Assembly: GCF_008831285.2 (NCBI RefSeq)
Contig: NC_045149.1
Coordinates: 16,084,578-16,148,577, forward strand
Reading direction: 5' to 3'
From: Nymphaea colorata
Taxonomy: Eukaryota; Streptophyta; Magnoliopsida; Nymphaeales; Nymphaeaceae
DNA: 64,000 bases
Every line of letters begins with the position of its first letter. Position 1 is the stretch's first letter. Positions 57,135 through 64,000 of this stretch are shown here, piece by piece. The notes under the pieces were generated by a model. It had not been told where the DNA came from, ran no database searches, and worked only from the letters and a program-made list of their open reading frames with translations. A program made the translations under genes and the position numbers.

Positions 57135-59724
57135 TCAAAGCTCCAGCTGCTTCAAACTCTCCATTGCAGCTATTTCTATCTGCCGATCAATGGTGTTAAC
57201 TTCTTTATGGTGCTCCTGTTGTGCTGCCGTTGGCGGTGATGCTGCTGGTTGTATTGGACGCGGTGATGCTGCTGGCTGTGTGGCACGCAGCGACGGCGTG
57301 GGCGCCGAGGCCGCTACTTGTGATGGCGACGATGGTGAAGGACGTGGAGGTGGCGGTGGAGCAGCGAACACGCGCACCACTGGCCTTATCTGAACCGGCG
57401 GGGCTACCACTTGAGGGGGGCGACACATCGGCGGTGGGAGTGGCATTGCGGAGAAGACAGGAACTGCGTTCCGGATTGTCACTGGCGGTGCCATGGAAGG
57501 CGATCCATGATACGCAGCCCTATACGGCAGATAAGGCAATCGTGGAGTTGGGTACCTGACGTGCCTAATGCCATGGAACGGCGGTGGCCCTGAGAATGAC
57601 GGTGATACCTTGGGCTGAGGCAATTGGCTACAGTCTGCCGCCGTAGTGAGTACCCTGTTTCGTGGGCCAGCGGGCTTTGATGGAATGAGGGGGAGGATCT
57701 TTGATTCTGCCAGTGGTGCGAGGAGCCGCTTTCGCTCAAGGGATGCAGGTCTCCTTGGCATTGTTGGCACGCCCTTCGACGGTAACGTCATCTCTTTGAG
57801 GCGATAGTTCACCAAAGCTCTAGCTATGGTGATCTGCTCCTGTTCGTCGTTGCTTTCGGTCTCAGACGAGCTTGCCGCTACTTGTTTTGCCACTGAAAGT
57901 TTACAATAAGTAAGCAAAATTATTCACAAATCGAAATTGGACACCATGTTGCAGCTAAAGCTGCTGAGCAACTTTGGGCCATTTGGTTCCGATCAAAAGT
58001 CAGATGGAGCTTATTGTCTCGCTGGGATGCTTAAGAAATTCAATCACGGGTGACTTCCAAGTTAGGAAATAACAGGAAGCAATCGATGACCAACCAGAGC
58101 TATGTAAGGACAGTAGCCTGGAGGCATGTCGGTTCAGTGGAATGAGTAGCCGAGACCTACACTGGCACTTACGACAGAAAAATGGCGCTGGTACTTTAGC
58201 TTCATCGTATTTAAGTTTAGAGAATTGACTTGCATGATCACGGACAGGCATCATCAGTCCAGGCGCCAAACAGAAGTACGAGCCATAGACGTCAAGGTCC
58301 AAAGGAGTTCTCAGTCTGGGGGATGATGAAGGCACACGACCTAAAGGCGCCTCTACATATGTGAGCCACCATCAGGCAAACCTTTCGACAAAAACGCGAC
58401 GAAATAGCGGGGCTTGGAAATAGTTTCACCCAGCTGTCTTGACCAGTGAAAATTCTTATATACACCATCATTCACCTACAATGATAGGACCGACTTAGCA
58501 GCCAAGATCCCATCCCTCTACCACAACTTGGGCGGGCTTCTTCATTCACAAGCATACCACAGGCTTCCCTCCATCTATTTGGCCTCAAAGTGCCACATAC
58601 ATACAAACACACACACACAGTGTGTCTCTTTACAAACCACCGCCATTAAAAATTCATGTTCTCAGTTTTTTTTCCATTCAAGAGCGATTTGGTTCAGCCG
58701 ACTCTCTGAAGTCCCTCGAAAGATGATTGGATTGAAAACCCTACTTTGACAACATCCCTAGAGACCAACTCCACAGAAAAGGAAAAAGCCGGAGGTAGGG
58801 TGGGGAGGATGATACATACATTGCTTAAGTGAAGACCAGGCAGCCATCGCCGCGTTCTTTTCCGCCTGTTTTTTGTTCTTAGCCGGCTCCCCTGTGAACG
58901 AGATCCCCGCCAGTTCTACCGTGCAAGTGAACACGGGGAGATGACCCAGGCCGGAATGGACGGTCGTATACACGGGAAGTGCAGCCCCAGCTCTCTGAGC
59001 GATCTCCTGCAGCAGGTTCTTGTACACACCCGTCTCATCCTGTAAAACGAGATTTAAAGGGAGGCATCATCAACCATATAGTGGTTATAAATAAGAGAAG
59101 CCTATCATCTTTCTTTATTAACGTGATTTTGGGCACTGGTGGATTGAGGACGCAGCGAAGGGATGCAATGGAGAAGATATCAACCATTGACTGGAACAAG
59201 CTCCACATACCACCAACATTTCCCATAAATGAATGGAAGAAAGAACACCACCAAATTAACCACCGCAAAAAACTGCTCCCTTTAGCTTGGGGTGGGAGAG
59301 AGTGTGAACGGCAACTAGCCAGATTGAAAGACGGAAGCATCTAAAAAGGGAAAAGCTCAAGAAAGCGCAGAGCTTCGAAGAAGCCCTAAACAAAAACTCG
59401 CAAGGGACAAGAAAAAGAAAAGTAGACGCCGTATTGGAAGGAAGAGAGGTCGGAAGGGGAGTGGAAGAAACAGCTGACCAGAATCCTTGCAGCCAGAGCT
59501 TGGGAGGGGCCCCTGTTGGAGAGAGTGTTCAGCGCTACCTCCGCCGCCGCATGCTCCGCCTGCCTGAGGGTTGTGCAATAGTTTGGGCTCTCGAACACCT
59601 CGCCGTTGAAGTTAACGGTGGCCTTGAACCTGGGGGCATGATCTGGACCCTCCCGTATGCAGGTATAGGAGGGGAGGTTGAAGCAGCTCCTCTGTGCCAA
59701 CTCCTGCAGCTGGTTCTTATACAT
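57135..59724 (-). CDS. Double-stranded RNA-binding protein, DRB2/DRB3/DRB5 type (three exons)
   Basis: Binds double-stranded RNA through two dsRBDs; plant relatives help small-RNA biogenesis or antiviral silencing. Minus-strand exons are 59,724-59,479, 59,039-58,820 and 57,892-57,135; phases match (0, then 1), giving 407 residues. dsRBD1 (residues about 1-70) starts MYKNQLQELAQRSCFNLPSY and ends AEHAAAEVALNTL. dsRBD2 (about 87-155) starts DETGVYKNLLQEIAQRAGA and ends KNKKQAEKNAAMAAWSSLKQ. Exon 3 is a Pro-, Ala- and Ser-rich disordered tail (PAASPRPIQPAASPPTAAQQ) with a helical end (MESLKQLEL). The ATG at 59,724 is chosen because dsRBD1 of this family begins right at MYKN. No lesions are seen. 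Whether it is DRB2, DRB3 or DRB5 cannot be settled by eye. Confidence 0.93.
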
Positions 59725-60110
59725 CTCTTCTGCGATTTTGGAAACAAGTTTTCCCCCACGTACCAAATAACCTGAAACTCTTACTCTAAGTGTTAGATCC
59801 GTCGATTGAGTGGCACCGAGAAGCAACAAACAAAGATCGGATTTAGCAGGACGACTCGGGCTTCAGCTTCAGCCGCCAGAATCACTGGATATTTTGCCAG
59901 CAACCATGTGGGTAAGCGTAATGGAAGCTGCTGGAACGGCGCAGGGGGGAGGGCGAGCAGGAGAGGGTGGTAATCCGGTGAGGAAGATGGGGGCCAGAAG
60001 AGAAGGCAGGAGGACCTGCCGAACGGAGATCTGAAGTGTGGAGCGGCGTTGCGAGGAAACAGAGACTCTCTCTCTCTCTCTCCCCCCTGCGGCTGCCTCC
60101 CCCGCTTCCT
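59725..60110 (-). promoter_or_regulatory. Leader and promoter region of the DRB gene
   Basis: Upstream of the minus-strand ATG. It includes a purine/pyrimidine microsatellite (CT run on the plus strand at about 60,067-60,084), a common feature of plant leaders and core promoters. No clear TATA box was found. In-frame upstream codons exist, but no better start. Confidence 0.35.
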
Positions 60111-63100
60111 CTCTGTCTTTCTAGTGGTCTGGTCCGGTGCCTGCTTTTCCTTTACCACTTTTCTCTTTTCCTCTCTTCACATCGTCCTCTTAGCCAATTT
60201 TTTTTTTTCAAAAAGAAAAATAAAAGGGTTACGGCGGGTCAACCATGAGCTTTTTCATCAGCATGCTTCCGTGCACTGTGATGGGAGTAAGGGCATCATC
60301 CTCCCCTACCACCCCTTTCTACATTTTGACCTCCTCCTCTTTTACGTGCATTGCATTTCCTTCTCCTCTTTTATTTTATTCTTAAATTTCTTCCTACCGT
60401 GCAAAATTTTAAGCGTAAATGCCGGCATTTATTTCCTAATGTTGCTTAAAAAGACGTTGGAACAGTATGAACTTTCGGAGTCAAACATCTTGTTTTTTGA
60501 AGTCTGATATCACTAATTGCGGCCGTCGGCTCAATTAATATATTGCAAGAGGAGGGTGACCAAGAAACGCGTACCTTTTCAACTTGTTCTGCCTCTCTCA
60601 ATCTCCCCAACGAAATGTCTCTCTCTTCGCCCCAATGAAACATTTCTTTTTCTTTTATTAAAGCTGAAACATTTGCCTTTTGGTGAACGAACCAATACGC
60701 TTTGACAATTATGAAAAGCAGGGGGAACGTTCGAGCTTACGCAGTTGCTGACCGCGCGGTGTCCGACTGTCCATTTATTATCAGTTCGTTTTAATATTTT
60801 CCGCCTTTTTTCCCATTGAGTACTGGATCACCATCTACACCTTCTTGGGTTGCTGACCGTAAAACCATGCCGGCAGTTTTTCCGATCTGTAAATACCAAG
60901 AAATAAGTGAAGACAACTAGTTGACAAATCATACCAGAAACAGAACAGAAAATGGAAGCCACCCATTAAAGAAGAAACAAAAACGAGAGAGAGAGAAGAA
61001 AAACAAAAGAAAACAAGGACGCATCCCCTGCAAACACCAAAATAAAGAAAGATGGTATGGAACAATTCTTTAAAGTCGAACCGAAACATAATGAACCTGC
61101 TGGCAAATTTCAGGCGCACGAACACAAACCACAAACATATATGCACATTCATCAAAGACGGTTTCTCATATCCTTTGTTGCAAAATATATAGCGACATTT
61201 CCAATAAGTTCTTGGCAGCTAAAATGATCACTTGAAAACTATGGACAACCCTGTTTCTGAAAGAAGTACAAGTCCTGTTGCAGTTGCATTTGGCTTATTA
61301 GATGGAGAAATCCGGCGCCGTCATTGTAACCTATAGCACTACAAACCGGCAATTACACAGCATCTATATATCTTAGATCCAGATAACCGGAATCCGTGTT
61401 CCATAATAAATTGTAATTGTTGAAAGCTGAAATGATAAAGTCAATCTAGTAATAATGATTGTGGCGACTAGCGTGTCGATCCTTTCCTTTGGTTTTTTGT
61501 GATGGGTAGGCAGGAGGGACGGGACCGTTTGAAAGCTAGCCGCTTGTAGTCTCCTTTAGTTGCTGCCGCCACCGGATTCTTGCATCTCGAAGATGAAGCA
61601 AAAGAAAAATGAGGGGAGCGTGACTATGTACACACTGCACGAATATGTTTTGAAGCTAGCTATCGAGCATGCAGTTGAAGGTAATCAACAAGGAGCACGG
61701 CCTCACTTTCTCCCCATTCAGAAATTGTGGTGGTGACACTCACGACTCACACTGCCAAGGCGCATTTGGCAAAAAATACGGTTCTCGTAGCGTGTGGGTC
61801 AAATCCGGTATCATGGGTGTTACTTGTTTTCAACTGTACATGCATGGTGCATGCGTGGCTTTTGCTGTCCACTTGTCCAAAATGCTCTTTTTTAAAATAA
61901 ATATGATGATACTCTTAAAAAAAATCTAATATCGGAATTGTATTAAACTAATGAAATATGTGGGTTAAACTTTCGCTGTTTCTTTTCTTAATTTTTGTGA
62001 TTTTGGATATTCTACATTGTCCATTCAAACTGTCGAAGTGAAGTTATGCAAAGAGCGGAATGGCCATGGAGACACGCAATAATACGTATTGGGGTCTTAA
62101 ATCATTTGCCTGAAAACGATTACAATGAATCGTAAAGTAGAGATGTCCGGCTGAGAGGTATGAATGAAACTAATGAAGACGGCAAGAGTCCGGTTCGCAG
62201 CGGCCCTTGACGTCGTCCACATCCTCGATGGGGAGACTTGGCTGATGATGAGGAGATGGCCACAAAATTCAAAGCAGTGATGGCCCATTATTCATTATCG
62301 CAGACACCTTTTTTTCAGTGCTCTTATATTCATTAATTTGCTGGATCCACATCGCTTTGGTGGTTTACTTATGAATGAAAATTAAGAAGACTTCTCTACT
62401 TCTCCCTCCCTCCCTCTCCATCGAGTTGCGGAATATGGCACCTTTCTTTTCTTTAAGAAGCCATACGCATATACGGCAGAAACTACCACTTCTACATGTG
62501 CACCATATATCTACGGCAGAAACTACCTGTTTCTTCTTTAATGCCCATTCGTCTTCACATTTTTTTGGGAATATTCTTTGATCCTCATCCGGCGAAATGT
62601 TAGATGGACAACACCGGACTGGCTGTTTGTGAAGCTACAAATAAAGCCACCGGACTTTATTCCGTCGGTTCACTTTACTTGAGTAAGTTGTGACTAGCAA
62701 TAGTAGAGGCAGGCCTTCTTTTGATGGTTAGTTGTAAAGATTAGGCAGCCCTACAAAATCCATCAGCCTAAGTCCCGCTTTTGAAATCATGCCCACAAAG
62801 TCTGCAAGGTTCCCAATAAATTATTGATCCTTTATATATGGTCATATTTTCTAAAATCAAATCGATGGTTTTTAGGTGCAGGCTGTGAATAAATAATTGT
62901 TCGGCAAAACTGATTGCTATTCGATCAAGTGGGGTGGACTCGGGACGTAGGGAAAACTACCCAAGCAAACAGTAGATGCACTACGTATGTGCCTCAAATT
63001 AATATCGATCCCCACAGAGAAGGATAAGAAACCATTTTGACGGCAATCCTGAGGAATAATATGATTCTGATTCACCAGGATTCCAAGTGGCCATGAATGA

Positions 63101-63890
63101 AGGGCCATGATTAGTTACAAGTTAGAAGCATGCATATAACTACGATATTTCATCCAAAAGGCTAACATATTAATATCTCTAATGTAGTACTGAATATTCC
63201 TCACTAAGATATGCTCACATAAAGTGAGGATGTGAAAGTAGCTTACAACTTTTTGTCTCCTAATGCAGTACATAGATGTAGGGCTGACCCGATTTGATTC
63301 TATATATACATATATTCCATCTCCTCCATGAATCATGGAGATCCCCACCATTAACACCGGCCCGATGCATCGCGATGGTGTTATTATGCATATGCCCCCG
63401 TGCATTTGCATCGGGTGCATGTGTCACTAAAGATTGTCTACAGTTAGCAATTCTGGTCCTATCATATGCTTCCCCCCACCCCTCACAAACATTGGCAGAA
63501 ATCACTTAAGAAATGGCCACCAATCTCAATTTTCAGAATAAGCTTCTATAATTTTCAGAAGAGAATAAAATCGAAATTTTAAATAACACTCTTAATTTTT
63601 TGCAGTTGACCAAAAAAACCCATATTAAAAGAATAGAGCTGTAACACTGGCTTTCTTGAATTATCTTTGAGTTTCATGTGTCTGTGTCTGTGTCTGCGTG
63701 TGTGTGTACGTATGTATGCACTATCTCCTTCTATAGATGCATATTGCCATTCCTGAATTTCCCCCTTCACTTGATGAAGAAGCCGTTTGCAGGATGGCTT
63801 TTGTGTTGATTTTTTGCATCTGATGAAGTAATATCTCTTGGTCACAAAGAAAGCGTAACTGTTGCACAAGTCAAGCAGTAGTACTGTGAA
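60111..63890. other. Intergenic stretch, no gene supported
   Basis: Only short frames without domains on both strands. It contains short TG and TA runs (near 63,677-63,710 and 63,300). Confidence 0.55.
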
Positions 63891-64000
63891 ATGGAGAGCC
63901 TTGAAGAAAGGCTTCACAAGCTAGTTATGCAGAGCAAGACAAATGAAACCAAGGATGTTATGAAGAGACAAGCTAGCGAAATGGACAAGAACAAGTTCTA
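63891..64000 (+). CDS. Start of a coding frame cut by the window edge
   Basis: An ATG at 63,891 opens a frame that continues without a stop to the last base (36 codons). It begins [20 protein letters not shown] and is highly charged, probably helical. Codon use looks coding, but I do not recognise the family. Confidence 0.45.
   Translation, partial: MESLEERLHKLVMQSKTNETKDVMKRQASEMDKNKF

Noticed and set aside
57205-57593. Plus-strand and second minus-strand frames over DRB exon 3
   Set aside because: Shadows of the Pro/Ala-rich DRB tail, whose frame is fixed by the phase-consistent join to dsRBD2.
1-64000. A novel multi-gene defence or biosynthetic system
   Set aside because: The supported genes belong to unrelated, known plant families on both strands with ordinary spacing; nothing ties them into a cluster.

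Overview
This is a plant nuclear window, most likely from a flowering plant. It holds split genes with GT-AG (and a few GC-AG) introns, plant-specific protein families, a Copia retrotransposon, hAT-type elements and many microsatellites. I cannot name the species from the sequence. No bacterial-style operon, CRISPR array or phage is present.

Positions 1-23,450 are an eroded tandem array of tyrosylprotein sulfotransferase (TPST) genes. Copy A enters from the left and only its last exon (731-862) is visible. Copy B is a 3' remnant (about 3,580-5,380) whose downstream flank duplicates that of copy A and is split by a 4.35-kb Copia element (5,381-9,733; TSD TATTT). Copy C (11,976-19,405) is complete: an 11-exon model of about 482 residues with a signal peptide, a sulfotransferase domain and a C-terminal membrane anchor. 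Copy D (19,946-23,313) is a broken copy. Between B and C lies a 1.28-kb non-autonomous hAT element (10,091-11,369; 8-bp TSD) carrying a piece of a GH17 beta-1,3-glucanase gene.

Positions 23,450-30,100 hold no gene I can support. A two-exon class-A GATA transcription factor lies at 30,181-31,405. At 33,519-33,590 there is a decayed sequence resembling plastid tRNA-Gln(UUG). A plant alpha-D-phosphohexomutase gene (phosphoglucomutase/phosphomannomutase family) spans 34,564-41,671 in about 18 exons; one intron is GC-AG. A plastid-type GNAT acetyltransferase (three exons) lies on the minus strand at 42,495-44,959.

A 2.8-kb LTR-like insertion (45,736-48,528) splits one unit of a local tandem duplication; the neighbouring unit shows the unoccupied site. 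Just downstream is a single-exon PORR-domain organelle RNA-binding protein gene (48,983-50,170). A DCP2 (mRNA-decapping Nudix enzyme) relic follows (50,804-54,896), with a lost splice acceptor and a changed Nudix catalytic residue. A three-exon double-stranded-RNA-binding protein (DRB2/3/5 type) gene lies on the minus strand at 57,135-59,724. The start of one more plus-strand reading frame is cut by the right edge.

The genes are independent nuclear genes, not a pathway cluster. The most informative features are the TPST array with its paralogue decay, the gene-capturing hAT element, the deamination pattern in the Copia element, and the DCP2 relic. I found no convincing new multi-gene system.
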